In this document: in pieces, positions 15,157 to 23,420 of the stretch | Layout: each line of letters begins with the position of its first letter | Position numbering within the stretch: the first letter of the stretch is position 1 | Assembly (NCBI RefSeq): GCF_023715415.1 | Contig: NZ_JAMBOB010000020.1 | Coordinates: forward strand, 1-40,573 | Source of the DNA: Neobacillus niacini | GTDB lineage: Bacteria; Bacillota; Bacilli; Bacillales; Cytobacillaceae | Reading direction: 5' to 3' | DNA: 40,573 nucleotides | Translations under genes and position numbers: made by a program | The notes under the pieces: generated by a model | The model's database searches: none | What the model was told of the DNA's origin: nothing | Seen by the model: the letters and a program-made list of their open reading frames with translations, nothing else

Positions 15157-16851
15157 ATGAAATATAAACAGGAGCTTGCAAAAGTGTTATATGAAGTGCT
15201 AGGACAGGAAATGCAGGTAAAAGAGCTTGAAATGCTCATTGAAAAGCCGAAAAATCCACTTCACGGTGATTTAGCCTTTCCGTGTTTTTCATTAGCAAAG
15301 CTAAAAAGAAAGGCTCCAAATAGGATTGCCGAAGAGTTAAGTGAAAAGATTCAATCACCCATTTTTGAAAAGATCGAAGTAGTGGGCGCATATCTAAATA
15401 TCTTTTTAAATAAAAAAATGGTTGCAGAAGATACGATTTCAGAAATTATCAAGCAAAAGGAAAAGTATGGTTCCCTAAATGTCGGAAATGCCCGTCCAGT
15501 AACGATTGACCTGTCATCACCCAATATCGCGAAGCCATTCTCCATGGGTCATCTGCGTTCAACGGTTATCGGAAACTCTTTGGCATTTATTGTAGAAAAA
15601 TGCGGATATACCCCTATACGAATTAATCATATAGGTGACTGGGGTACTCAATTTGGTAAGCTGATTACTGCCTATAAGCTTTGGGGAGAAGAAGAGAAGG
15701 TTAAAGAAAACCCGATTAAGGAATTATTATCCCTCTATGTTAAATTTCACGATGAAGCAGAAAATGATCCTGCACTTGTTGAACAGGGGAGAAGCTGGTT
15801 TAAAAGACTTGAAGATGGGGATGAGGAAGCTTTAGCCCTTTGGCGTTGGTTCCGTGAAGAGTCTTTAAAAGAATTTTCAAGGATATATGAATTAATGAAC
15901 GTTCAATTTGATTCTTTTGCAGGCGAAGCTTTTTATAATGATAAAATGAATCGTGTTGTCCAACTGCTAGAGGAAGCAGAAATGCTAGTAGAATCTGACC
16001 AGGCTCAAGTTGTTGACCTGACAGACGAAGGATTACCGCCTTGTTTAATTAAAAAATCCGATGGAGCTACGCTTTATGCAACACGTGATTTAGCTGCAGC
16101 TCTTTTCCGTAAAGAAAACTATAACTTTGATTGGTCATTATATGTCGTTGGGAATGAACAGAGCCTTCATTTCAAACAGTTAAATGCTGTATTAGAAAAG
16201 ATGGGCTTTTCATGGGCAAAGAAGATGGTCCATATTCCGTTCGGGATGATGCTTAAGGACGGAAAGAAGATGTCGACCAGAAAAGGGAAGGTCGTCTTAT
16301 TAGAGGAAGTACTAAATGAATCCATCACAATGGCTAAATATAACATTGAAGAAAAAAATCCAAACCTCACAAACAAAGACGTGGTAGCGAAACAAGTGGG
16401 CGTCGGTGCCGTTATGTTCCATGACTTAAAAAACTATCGAATGAATGATATTGAATTTTCATTAGAAGAAATGCTTCGTTTTGAAGGAGAAACCGGTCCT
16501 TATGTCCAATATACTTATGCAAGGGCTTGTTCTATTTTACGCAAAGCAAACTGGCAGATAGACGATGAAGTAAAACCATCCTCTCCATCCTGGGAAAAGG
16601 AGTGGAAGGTGGTAAGCTTGCTTACGGAGTTTACGAACGCTATTAAAAGAGCGTATGAACAGTTTGATCCATCTCAAATCGCAAAATATATTGTGGACCT
16701 CGCTCAAGCTTTCAATAAATATTACGGCGAGGTGAAAATTCTTGAAGATGGTGAAGAGCAACAAGCACGCCTAGCTCTTGTATATTCTGTAACGGTTGTA
16801 TTAAAAGAAGGATTGAGATTATTAGGGATTGAAGCACCAGAGGAAATGTAA
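15157..16851 (+). CDS. argS: Arginyl-tRNA synthetase
   Basis: This class I synthetase charges tRNA-Arg. The 564-residue protein has the N-terminal Add-1 domain (1-110), the HIGH-equivalent SPNIAKPFSMGHLRS (121-135), the KMSKS-equivalent KMSTRKG (371-377) and the C-terminal DALR anticodon-binding domain (YVQYTYARACSILRK onward). The SPNIAKPF form of the first motif is that of the Bacillus-type ArgS. The ATG has AAGCAGGAGGT upstream. It is controlled by a T-box and followed 23 bp later by a DinB-fold gene. B. subtilis argS lies elsewhere and, as far as I recall, has no T-box, so this may be a second, starvation-inducible copy. Confidence 0.95.
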   Translation: MKYKQELAKVLYEVLGQEMQVKELEMLIEKPKNPLHGDLAFPCFSLAKLKRKAPNRIAEELSEKIQSPIFEKIEVVGAYLNIFLNKKMVAEDTISEIIKQKEKYGSLNVGNARPVTIDLSSPNIAKPFSMGHLRSTVIGNSLAFIVEKCGYTPIRINHIGDWGTQFGKLITAYKLWGEEEKVKENPIKELLSLYVKFHDEAENDPALVEQGRSWFKRLEDGDEEALALWRWFREESLKEFSRIYELMNVQFDSFAGEAFYNDKMNRVVQLLEEAEMLVESDQAQVVDLTDEGLPPCLIKKSDGATLYATRDLAAALFRKENYNFDWSLYVVGNEQSLHFKQLNAVLEKMGFSWAKKMVHIPFGMMLKDGKKMSTRKGKVVLLEEVLNESITMAKYNIEEKNPNLTNKDVVAKQVGVGAVMFHDLKNYRMNDIEFSLEEMLRFEGETGPYVQYTYARACSILRKANWQIDDEVKPSSPSWEKEWKVVSLLTEFTNAIKRAYEQFDPSQIAKYIVDLAQAFNKYYGEVKILEDGEEQQARLALVYSVTVVLKEGLRLLGIEAPEEM

Positions 16852-16874
16852 TAAATAGGTGGGGGAGAAGTAGA

Positions 16875-17336
16875 ATGAGTGAACTTTTGTTTAATAACAT
16901 GGAGCTAACAAGAAGTTTCTTTATCAAGAATGTGGCAGCAATTGAGGAAGGGCTGGCTGATGTACAACCCAAAGGTTTTAATAACACCATTCATTGGCAT
17001 ATTGGGCATGTATTAACGACAGCTGAGGTTTTGATTTTTAATTTTCCTAAAAATCCAAGTCATTTACCAGCAAACTATATGGAATTATTCGCAAAGGGAA
17101 CGAAACCAGCAGATTGGGAAGGTGATGTCCCTTCTATTTCAGTATTGACTAGTCAGTTGAAGGAACAATTATCAAGAATGAAGGAGATTCCTGTTGAAAG
17201 CCTCAATGTGGAGTTAAAAGAACCATTTCTTGGCCAAAAAACATATGGTGAACTCGTAAATTTTGCATTGTTTCATGAGAATTTACATTTAGGACATATC
17301 CAAGCTATGAAACGTGTAATCGAAACTGCCGAGTAG
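16875..17336 (+). CDS. DinB-fold family protein
   Basis: This 153-residue, four-helix-bundle protein is of the DinB/YfiT-like (DinB_2) superfamily, which often binds a metal through histidines. Candidate ligands are H42 and H45 in HWHIGHVL and H135, H139 and H142 in FHENLHLGHIQAMKR; the HxxxH arrangement near the C-terminus is characteristic. Members include thiol-S-transferases such as the bacillithiol transferase BstA, and DNA-damage-induced proteins of unknown activity. The start ATG has GTGGGGGAG upstream, and the gene lies 23 bp after argS, probably in the same transcript. The reaction cannot be assigned, and the link with argS may be accidental. Confidence 0.85.
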   Translation: MSELLFNNMELTRSFFIKNVAAIEEGLADVQPKGFNNTIHWHIGHVLTTAEVLIFNFPKNPSHLPANYMELFAKGTKPADWEGDVPSISVLTSQLKEQLSRMKEIPVESLNVELKEPFLGQKTYGELVNFALFHENLHLGHIQAMKRVIETAE

Positions 17337-17356
17337 CATAATCTAGGATAATATGT

Positions 17357-17387
17357 AAATCCACCTTTTAAGGGGTGGATTTTTTTT
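17357..17387 (+). terminator. Terminator after argS-dinB
   Basis: AAATCCACC (17357-17365) pairs with GGTGGATTT, and seven further T residues follow. Confidence 0.9.
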
Positions 17388-17464
17388 GTCTAAAGAGTAA
17401 GAAATGGGGAGAATGGCATAATAAAAAGTGAAAAACCTGAATTTTATTACTTTCCTTGAATGGA

Positions 17465-17529
17465 TTGACACTAGGTAAAGGTGCTTTTATAATCTTTGAT
17501 ATGCTCGACATTTGTCAGAAAATGTCGAA
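17465..17529 (+). promoter_or_regulatory. Consensus sigma-A promoter and operator-like site of nupC
   Basis: TTGACA (17465-17470), 17 bp and TATAAT (17488-17493) are both perfect. About 12 bp downstream lies the dyad TCGACATTT (17505-17513) / AAATGTCGA (17520-17528). Its right half contains TGTCGAA (17523-17529), the Spo0A box sequence. A second dyad, TTCTATC (17542-17548) / GATAGAA (17562-17568), lies closer to the gene. Such a strong promoter with a dyad at the start point suggests repression. The regulator is not identified. Confidence 0.7.
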
Positions 17530-17593
17530 ATTAATTATGTTTTCTATCTTCTTACATAATCGATAGAACATCATGAATTGGAGAGGGATTAGG

Positions 17594-18775
17594 ATGAAGT
17601 ATCTACTTTTTTTGGCTGCAATTGCTATCATTTTTTTGTTAGCCTATATCGCTAGTAACAATAAGAAAAGAATTAAGGTTAAACCGCTTGTTACTATGTT
17701 AGTGTTACAGCTCATTTTTGCTTTCTTGCTGCTGAATACAGAGGTTGGGTTTGTCATTATTACGGCTGTTTCTAGTTTGTTCGACCATCTTTTAAGCTAC
17801 GCTGCAGAGGGAATAAACTTTGTTTTCGGTGGAATGGCGAATGAAGGTGCAGGTCCATTCTTCATAAATGTTCTGCTGCCAATTGTTTTTATTTCTGTAT
17901 TAATCGGAATTGCACAGTATATTAAGATTCTTCCTATTATCATTCGGTACCTTGGAATTATTTTAAGTAAGGTAAATGGATTAGGTAAGCTTGAATCTTA
18001 TAATGCTGTTGCATCAGCAGTCTTCGGCCAATCAGAGGTATTCATCTCGGTAAAAAAACAGCTTCCCTATATTCCTGAACACCGTCTTTATACATTATGT
18101 ACCTCAGCAATGTCAACGGTTTCAGCCTCCATCTTAGGGGCGTATATGACGATGATTGATCCGAAGTATGTAATAACGGCACTGGTTTTAAACTTATTTG
18201 GCGGATTCATGGTTGCCAATATCATTAATCCTTATGAGGTTTCAGCGGAAGAAGATATTATAGATGTACAAGAGGGAGAAAAACAAACCTTCTTCGAGGT
18301 TCTCGGCGAATATATTCTGGATGGATTTAAAGTAGCCATTATTGTTGGGGCGATGTTAATCGGTTTTGTTGCATTAATTAGTATGATTAACAGTGTATTT
18401 GATGCAATTTTTGGAGTTAGCTTTCAGACAGTTCTAGGATATGTGTTTTCACCACTTGCTTTTATTGTGGGTGTACCTGCCGAAGATATGGTGAAAGCGG
18501 GTACGATTATGGCTACTAAATTATTATCAAATGAATTTGTTGCGATGATGGATTTAGGAGAGATAGCAGATACTCTATCCAGTAGAACAGTTGGAATTAT
18601 TTCCGTATTCCTTGTATCTTTTGCAAACTTCTCATCCATTGGGATTATAACAGGGGCAGTAAAAGGACTGAATGAGGCAAAAGGAAATCAAGTAGCTAAG
18701 TTTGGACTTAAGTTACTTTACGGTGCTACACTAGTAAGTTTATTAACAGCAGCAATCACAAGTATTATGTTATAA
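17594..18775 (+). CDS. nupC: Concentrative nucleoside transporter NupC
   Basis: This membrane symporter of the CNT family imports nucleosides with protons or sodium. I place the start at ATG 17594 because GGAGAGGG lies 7 bp upstream and the resulting 393 residues equal B. subtilis NupC; an ATG seven codons earlier lacks a ribosome site. Family segments include EGINFVFGG, the substrate-site motif GQSEVFISVKKQL, CTSAMSTVSASILGAYMTM, NLFGGFMVANIINPYE and the C-terminal NFSSIGIITGAVKGLNE. About nine hydrophobic helices are visible. It stands alone with its own promoter, not with the deoC/pdp genes seen in B. subtilis, so the substrate range is inferred only from family. Confidence 0.93.
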   Translation: MKYLLFLAAIAIIFLLAYIASNNKKRIKVKPLVTMLVLQLIFAFLLLNTEVGFVIITAVSSLFDHLLSYAAEGINFVFGGMANEGAGPFFINVLLPIVFISVLIGIAQYIKILPIIIRYLGIILSKVNGLGKLESYNAVASAVFGQSEVFISVKKQLPYIPEHRLYTLCTSAMSTVSASILGAYMTMIDPKYVITALVLNLFGGFMVANIINPYEVSAEEDIIDVQEGEKQTFFEVLGEYILDGFKVAIIVGAMLIGFVALISMINSVFDAIFGVSFQTVLGYVFSPLAFIVGVPAEDMVKAGTIMATKLLSNEFVAMMDLGEIADTLSSRTVGIISVFLVSFANFSSIGIITGAVKGLNEAKGNQVAKFGLKLLYGATLVSLLTAAITSIML

Positions 18776-18779
18776 GGAA

Positions 18780-18818
18780 AAAAACAACCACCGATTTTTA
18801 ATCAGTGGTTGTTTTTTT
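18780..18818. terminator. Bidirectional terminator between nupC and dedA
   Basis: AACAACCAC (18783-18791) pairs with GTGGTTGTT (18804-18812). A run of T follows on plus, and a run of A before the stem serves the minus strand. It overlaps the last codons of dedA. Confidence 0.88.
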
Positions 18819-19394
18819 CGTTTTCTTTATTAGGTAGTAGATGACACCTAGAATAACAGCTCCAATAATAATAGGCAATGTATATTGCGCTGCGTATTCT
18901 TTAATATGTGACCAATTCTCGCCTAACGCATGTCCTAAGTAAAGGAATAGAATGGTCCATGGAATAATAGCTGCTACCGTATAAAGAGTAAATTTTGTCG
19001 CAGACATTTTAGCGATTCCAGCTGGAATCGATATCGCATGCCTGACGACTGGAATAAATCGAGCAAAGAAAATAACGCCGACTCCATATTTGCTAAACCA
19101 TTGTTCAGACAGGTCAATTTGCTTCTTTTTAATAAAGACATACTTTCCGTACTTCTCTAAAAAGGGACGGCCTCCATAATAGCCAGCCCAATAGAGAAAT
19201 AGCTGTGCAAAAGTTCCACCAATCGTCCCAGCAATGATTGCTCCTGGATAGCCAAGAATGCCCTCTGAAATCATATAACCGCCGTAGCCTAAGACTATTT
19301 CGCTTGGAATAACTTCTATCATTAACCCTAGTGCAATTCCGAAGTAACCTAGCTCTGATAAGAACTCCAATATTGAAAAAATAAATTCCTTCAT
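18798..19394 (-). CDS. DedA family (VTT domain) membrane protein
   Basis: This 198-residue polytopic protein is of the DedA superfamily. Bacterial members are implicated in recycling of phospholipid or undecaprenyl-phosphate carriers across the membrane and in proton-motive-force balance. The re-entrant loop motif ALGLMIEVIPSEIVLGYGGYM and the family signature FFARFIPVVRHAISIPAGIAKM (about residues 108-130) with its conserved Arg residues are clear, with about four to five helices in all. The ATG has GAAGGTGAATT upstream. It stands alone, convergent with nupC. The exact lipid substrate, for instance UptA-like C55-P or phosphatidylethanolamine, cannot be told from sequence alone. Confidence 0.9.
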   Translation of the reverse strand: MKEFIFSILEFLSELGYFGIALGLMIEVIPSEIVLGYGGYMISEGILGYPGAIIAGTIGGTFAQLFLYWAGYYGGRPFLEKYGKYVFIKKKQIDLSEQWFSKYGVGVIFFARFIPVVRHAISIPAGIAKMSATKFTLYTVAAIIPWTILFLYLGHALGENWSHIKEYAAQYTLPIIIGAVILGVIYYLIKKTKKTTTD

Positions 19395-19482
19395 AATTCA
19401 CCTTCACTTGTAAATGTTCTTTTGCTTTTATTAATGTCTCTTAAAGCTCTTCTAAGTTTATAACAGTTTCGACAATAAAGAA

Positions 19483-19505
19483 ATAAAAACAGCGGGAATC
19501 CGCTG
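19483..19505 (-). terminator. Terminator after the rodA-type gene
   Basis: On the minus strand CAGCGG and CCGCTG (19490-19505) form a short GC-rich stem followed by TTTTTATTT. Confidence 0.75.
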
Positions 19506-19512
19506 CTCTCTA

Positions 19513-20694
19513 TTAACTACTTAGTGACTTTGATGATGTAAACATGTAATTACGATGATGAAAACGAATACTGTAGACAATCCCCATTGCAAACATATTG
19601 CCCATTAACGAGCTGCCTCCATAGCTGATGAAGGGCAAGGGAATTCCTGTAATCGGAAGGACCTGAATGGTCATACCGACATTTTGAAAAACATGAAAAG
19701 TTAGCATGGAAATGATTCCTGTGCACACATATGTATTAAACGGATCATTCGTATCTAAGGCAGTTTTTATTAAGTGGTAAATTAATAGAAAGAATAGTCC
19801 AATGACAATACTGCCGCCTACAAAGCCATACTCCTCACCAATTACGCTGAATATAAAGTCTGTATGTCCTTCGGGAATGTATACTTCCCGATTTCCAAAC
19901 CCCTTACCAGTTATCAAACCAGAGCCAATGGCACTTAAGGATTTCAATAGGTGATAGCCCGAGCTGCTTGAGTGATTAAATGGGTCAAGCCACGCGTAAA
20001 TGCGGTTAAACTTGTATTGCTGTACATGTAAATACTTTTCAAGGATATCCGGTCTTTGTACGACTAGGTAAATAATGAAAGCGCCAAGTGATGCCCCAGT
20101 ACTAAATAGGGGTAAGATAATCTTCCATGTGATCCCTGAGACGAGGATAAATCCAACTAAGATGGATAATAAGACGAGAGAGGTGCCCAAATCATTCTGC
20201 TTCATAATAAAGAAGATAGGAACGAATGTGGTGATTCCCAGTTTAAGCAATAACCAAAAGTCTCTTTTAAATGATTTCTCAAGATATTTCTCCTGATGCT
20301 TAACTGCAACAGAGCTAAGAGCCAGGATTAAAAACGTTTTTACAAACTCTGAAGGCTGAATGGAGCCAACAGGAGTGATAAACCAGCTTTTTGCACCGTT
20401 TCGAATGGGAGCAATGCTTTCAGGAGCAACTAGTATGACTATAAGTAAAAGAAGCCCAAACCCGTAAAAATACCAAGAAAGCCGCCTATATTGATAGCCA
20501 TCGAAAAGGATTGTAATCGAAATGATGGCAGCTCCAACCACATACCAGAATGTTTGTCTAACTAAGAAATTATCTTCGTACTGCCCAGCAGTCTGTGCAC
20601 TATAAATGCCTACACAGCTAACGAGGAAAAATAGAAACAGAATTAATGTTAACGTCCAATCAAAGCGATCTACTTTTTTTGTGATATTGTCCAT
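19513..20694 (-). CDS. rodA: SEDS peptidoglycan glycosyltransferase (RodA/FtsW family)
   Basis: This ten-helix membrane enzyme polymerises lipid II with a partner class B penicillin-binding protein. I start it at ATG 20694 (393 residues, MDNITKKVDRFDW), behind GGGTG; a GTG three codons earlier is possible. SEDS motifs include GAKSWF and QPSEFVK (about 100-120), the catalytic Asp D279 in PEGHTDFIFSVIGEEYGF, and GIPLPFISYGGSS (about 350-362). It is closer to RodA than to FtsW by its GAKSWFxxPxGSIQPSEF region, but the main elongasome rodA of B. subtilis sits elsewhere, so this could be a paralogue. It lies between dedA and mgtE on the same strand with its own terminator. Confidence 0.88.
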   Translation of the reverse strand: MDNITKKVDRFDWTLTLILFLFFLVSCVGIYSAQTAGQYEDNFLVRQTFWYVVGAAIISITILFDGYQYRRLSWYFYGFGLLLLIVILVAPESIAPIRNGAKSWFITPVGSIQPSEFVKTFLILALSSVAVKHQEKYLEKSFKRDFWLLLKLGITTFVPIFFIMKQNDLGTSLVLLSILVGFILVSGITWKIILPLFSTGASLGAFIIYLVVQRPDILEKYLHVQQYKFNRIYAWLDPFNHSSSSGYHLLKSLSAIGSGLITGKGFGNREVYIPEGHTDFIFSVIGEEYGFVGGSIVIGLFFLLIYHLIKTALDTNDPFNTYVCTGIISMLTFHVFQNVGMTIQVLPITGIPLPFISYGGSSLMGNMFAMGIVYSIRFHHRNYMFTSSKSLSS

Positions 20695-20750
20695 ATGCCA
20701 CACCCAATTTTATCTGTTTGTATAGTGATATGCTAACAAAGAAAAGATTT

Positions 20751-20790
20751 GGTAACAATATACTTAGGAAAATTATTACAAGTTGTTACC
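20751..20790. repeat. Inverted repeat upstream of the rodA-type gene
   Basis: GGTAACAA (20751-20758) and TTGTTACC (20783-20790) are perfect complements, 24 bp apart, about 60 bp upstream of the rodA start. It could be an operator or a hairpin in the leader. No regulator is identified. Confidence 0.45.
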
Positions 20791-20821
20791 TAGTAAGACG
20801 AATCAATTAGAGAAAAGTTTC

Positions 20822-20854
20822 AAAAAAATAAAGCACGGTTATAAGGCCGTGCTT
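20822..20854 (-). terminator. Terminator after mgtE
   Basis: On the minus strand AAGCACGG and CCGTGCTT (20831-20838, 20847-20854) form a perfect 8-bp stem followed by TATTTTTTT. It overlaps the mgtE stop codon. Confidence 0.88.
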
Positions 20855-22211
20855 ACAGAAGATAGTTTAGGAACATCGTGGCAATTCCAAAGTACGTGAG
20901 CAATGAAAAAATATCATTAATCGTTGTAATTAATGGGCCAGAAGCGACGGCTGGGTCTATATTTAAACGAAATAAAATGAGCGGGATTATGGTACCAGCC
21001 ATGGTGCCAATAATAAGGGTAAAGAATAGCGAAACACCGACCACTGCCCCTAAGATAAGGCTCCCCTGCCAAATGTAGGCAATGATTGAAATGAGGATCG
21101 CGCAGGTAATGCCAATTGTCACTCCAACCCCAAGTTCCCGCAAAACTAAGCGAGCGATGACACCTTTATCGATATCGTGCGAAATGAGGCCTCTTACGAC
21201 AACTGCAAGTGATTGTGTTCCAGTATTCCCTGTCATACCTGCAATCATTGGCATGAAAAAGGCAATAGCGACAACTTGATTTAATGTACTTTCAAAACTA
21301 CTGATAATGCTTCCGGAAATGAGTCCGATAAATAAAAGTAAAATAAGCCATGGAAGTCTCCTCGTAGCAGCAACAAACGTCTTTGTATCAAAATCGATGG
21401 ATTTCCCGGAGGCTGATAACTTTTCTATATCTTCATTTGCTTCCTTTATGACGACATCGATGATATCATCAACCGTTACAATACCAACCAGCACATTGGC
21501 TTCATCCACTACAGGAATGGCCAGGAAATCATATCGTTCCGTCATGCGGGCCACTACTTCTTGGTCGGTGGTGACAGAAACCGAAATGACACGTTCATAC
21601 ATAATACTGCTAATTTTTTCATTGAGATCTGCCAGAAGTAAATCTCGATAAGAGACAACACCAACCAGCTTCCGTACTTCATCGACGACATACAGGTAGT
21701 TAATGGATTCAGCAAACTCTGCAAACGTTTTTAACTTATCAACAGCTTCTCTGACAGTATAATAACTTCGAATCCACACAAAACGGTTGGTCATCAATCT
21801 TCCAGCTGTTTCGGGTGGATAATTCATGATATCGGTAACGGCTTTAGACTCTTCTATCTTCATTCCAGAAAGAAGTGACTCTTTTTTCTCTGGGGATAGT
21901 TCATCCAGGAGTAAGGCTAAGTCATCATTGTCCATTAAATCAAGGACTTTGCTGGATTTTTCAATTCCAAGTTTATTTAATACTTCAAGCTGTTCTTCTT
22001 TCTCGAGTTCCTGCATTAAGTCAGCAAGGACGTGAAAATTTAAGAATAAAAGAAATCGAAGTTTATGCTTTTCAGGTAAATCCTCGTAGATCTTCGCTGT
22101 GTCATAAGGCTGTAATTCTTCAAGAATCGAAATAAAGTCTGCTTTCTTGTTTTCTTTTAGTAATTTAATAATATGGAGAGTGATCTCATCCTGCGTCATA
22201 TCTTTAATCAT
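20853..22211 (-). CDS. mgtE: Magnesium transporter MgtE
   Basis: This Mg2+ channel in the cytoplasmic membrane has a magnesium-sensing cytoplasmic part. The 452 residues show the N-terminal MgtE_N helical domain (1-130), two CBS domains (about 135-195 and 200-258), a connecting helix and five transmembrane helices from about 285. The pore signature PMIAGMTGNTGTQS (321-334) and D419 in NIDPAVASGPLITTINDI match the ion-binding site of the family. The start has AAAGGAGAG upstream. I looked for an M-box magnesium riboswitch in the 250-bp leader and found none, so control probably rests on the protein's own gating. Confidence 0.95.
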   Translation of the reverse strand: MIKDMTQDEITLHIIKLLKENKKADFISILEELQPYDTAKIYEDLPEKHKLRFLLFLNFHVLADLMQELEKEEQLEVLNKLGIEKSSKVLDLMDNDDLALLLDELSPEKKESLLSGMKIEESKAVTDIMNYPPETAGRLMTNRFVWIRSYYTVREAVDKLKTFAEFAESINYLYVVDEVRKLVGVVSYRDLLLADLNEKISSIMYERVISVSVTTDQEVVARMTERYDFLAIPVVDEANVLVGIVTVDDIIDVVIKEANEDIEKLSASGKSIDFDTKTFVAATRRLPWLILLLFIGLISGSIISSFESTLNQVVAIAFFMPMIAGMTGNTGTQSLAVVVRGLISHDIDKGVIARLVLRELGVGVTIGITCAILISIIAYIWQGSLILGAVVGVSLFFTLIIGTMAGTIIPLILFRLNIDPAVASGPLITTINDIFSLLTYFGIATMFLNYLL

Positions 22212-22289
22212 CTTATACTCTCCTTTCTACCGGTGCGTTTGTACACTCTATACAGGTATGTTAGAAAATGATTTGTTGATTATTTGCAA

Positions 22290-22317
22290 ATACTAGTTAG
22301 GAGTTTAAAACTAGTAT
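22290..22317. repeat. Perfect 9-bp inverted repeat in the mgtE / 22515 divergent region
   Basis: ATACTAGTT (22290-22298) and AACTAGTAT (22309-22317) are separated by 10 bp, 79 bp upstream of mgtE. A weak minus-strand promoter, TTGAAA (22348-22353) with 18 bp and TACGAT (22324-22329), would place the repeat just after the transcription start, suitable for an operator or leader hairpin. Confidence 0.45.
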
Positions 22318-22514
22318 GTGTAAATCGTAAAATAATCAAGCTAACTGTTTCAAAAGTATCACAAAATCCTTTAGAATTGTAAATGAATTGAAATAAGCTA
22401 TTTGGACTATTAATGATAAAATGAGGAAGGATTAGTTAAGATTGGTACCATTTTATAGTGTACGTTCAAACTTATTATATAGATTTTATTTTTCCCGATC
22501 GGAGGAGTTTGGCT

Positions 22515-23291
22515 TTGAAAAAGCACCATCAAGACATACGGGATCTCGTTTATGTCCATCTAAATCAAAATGATCAGTATGTATTGTCTTACGGTATCGA
22601 ATTTGCCGAATTTGCTGCTGCCTTTTCCGGTGCTTTAAATCCGCTGCTATTATTAAAGCATCACTTTGAAGATGGTGATTTTAATATGCATACACTGCTC
22701 GAATATTGTCCAGAGGATAAAATCAAAAGATTAGCTAACGAGGATATATACGGCTACGGAGACTTTTGCTGGATTGACTTTGTTGAAGAAGAAGGATTAA
22801 ATGAACTCACTGGGCAGGAAATAGCAGAATTATTATATTTGGGTCACCAGAAGCAGCATTTAAAACTTCCCTTTTATAATAAGCTTGGTAATCGCTTTGT
22901 TTACTTAGCACATGATGATGGTTTCTTTAATAAAACCTATTACCGAAGTTTCAAGGATTTTTTCCAGCTCTTAAGTCAAGCCCTTTCAAGTAAATTAGGA
23001 GAGTTGAAGCTTGAGAAGTCCATCCTTGGAATTAGGAAAAAACGTCTATATCCACCGATAAATAAGGAAATTCTCCTATCTCTAACCCCTTTTATTAAAG
23101 AGGGTATCTGTATTTCCTTACGAGATGTGGATCATCAGCGAAGCAGACTGGAAATTCCTATCTGGGTGATAGGCGACTTTGCCACAATGGATGACATGTA
23201 TGAGGAGTATGAACAAATTTCTGGTGAAAACTGCCATGCGAAAATTATCTTTGATAAGAAAACAAAAGAGTGGAAGCTTACCGTAATCTAA
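22515..23291 (+). CDS. Conserved hypothetical protein
   Basis: I do not recognise the family. The best start is TTG 22515, with GGAGGAG 7 bp upstream, giving 258 residues (MKKHHQDIRDLVYVHLNQND); a GTG at 22458 would add 19 residues but has no ribosome site. The protein is soluble, with no signal peptide or membrane helix. It is rich in aromatic and acidic residues (LANEDIYGYGDFCWIDFVEEEGLNEL). The N-terminal half resembles a binding or regulatory fold and the C-terminal third is beta-rich and ends KTKEWKLTVI. It is monocistronic, with a strong terminator before ddl. I cannot assign a function from context. Confidence 0.75.
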   Translation: MKKHHQDIRDLVYVHLNQNDQYVLSYGIEFAEFAAAFSGALNPLLLLKHHFEDGDFNMHTLLEYCPEDKIKRLANEDIYGYGDFCWIDFVEEEGLNELTGQEIAELLYLGHQKQHLKLPFYNKLGNRFVYLAHDDGFFNKTYYRSFKDFFQLLSQALSSKLGELKLEKSILGIRKKRLYPPINKEILLSLTPFIKEGICISLRDVDHQRSRLEIPIWVIGDFATMDDMYEEYEQISGENCHAKIIFDKKTKEWKLTVI

Positions 23292-23320
23292 TCTCTCCAT
23301 TTCAGTGGAGAGATTTTGTT
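23290..23320 (+). terminator. Terminator after the 22515 gene
   Basis: AATCTCTCCA (23290-23299) pairs with TGGAGAGATT (23306-23315), followed by TTGTTTG. Confidence 0.8.
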
Positions 23321-23420
23321 TGTGTAAGGAATAATAGTAAGTTTTTAACCAAGCTGTAGGTTTCATAAAGTAATAAAAGTGATAAAATAAAATCGTGAAA
23401 TGCGAAAATGGAGGTTTAGT

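Noticed and set aside
22212..22450. M-box magnesium riboswitch before mgtE
   Set aside because: None of the conserved ykoK-leader core sequences could be found on the minus strand.
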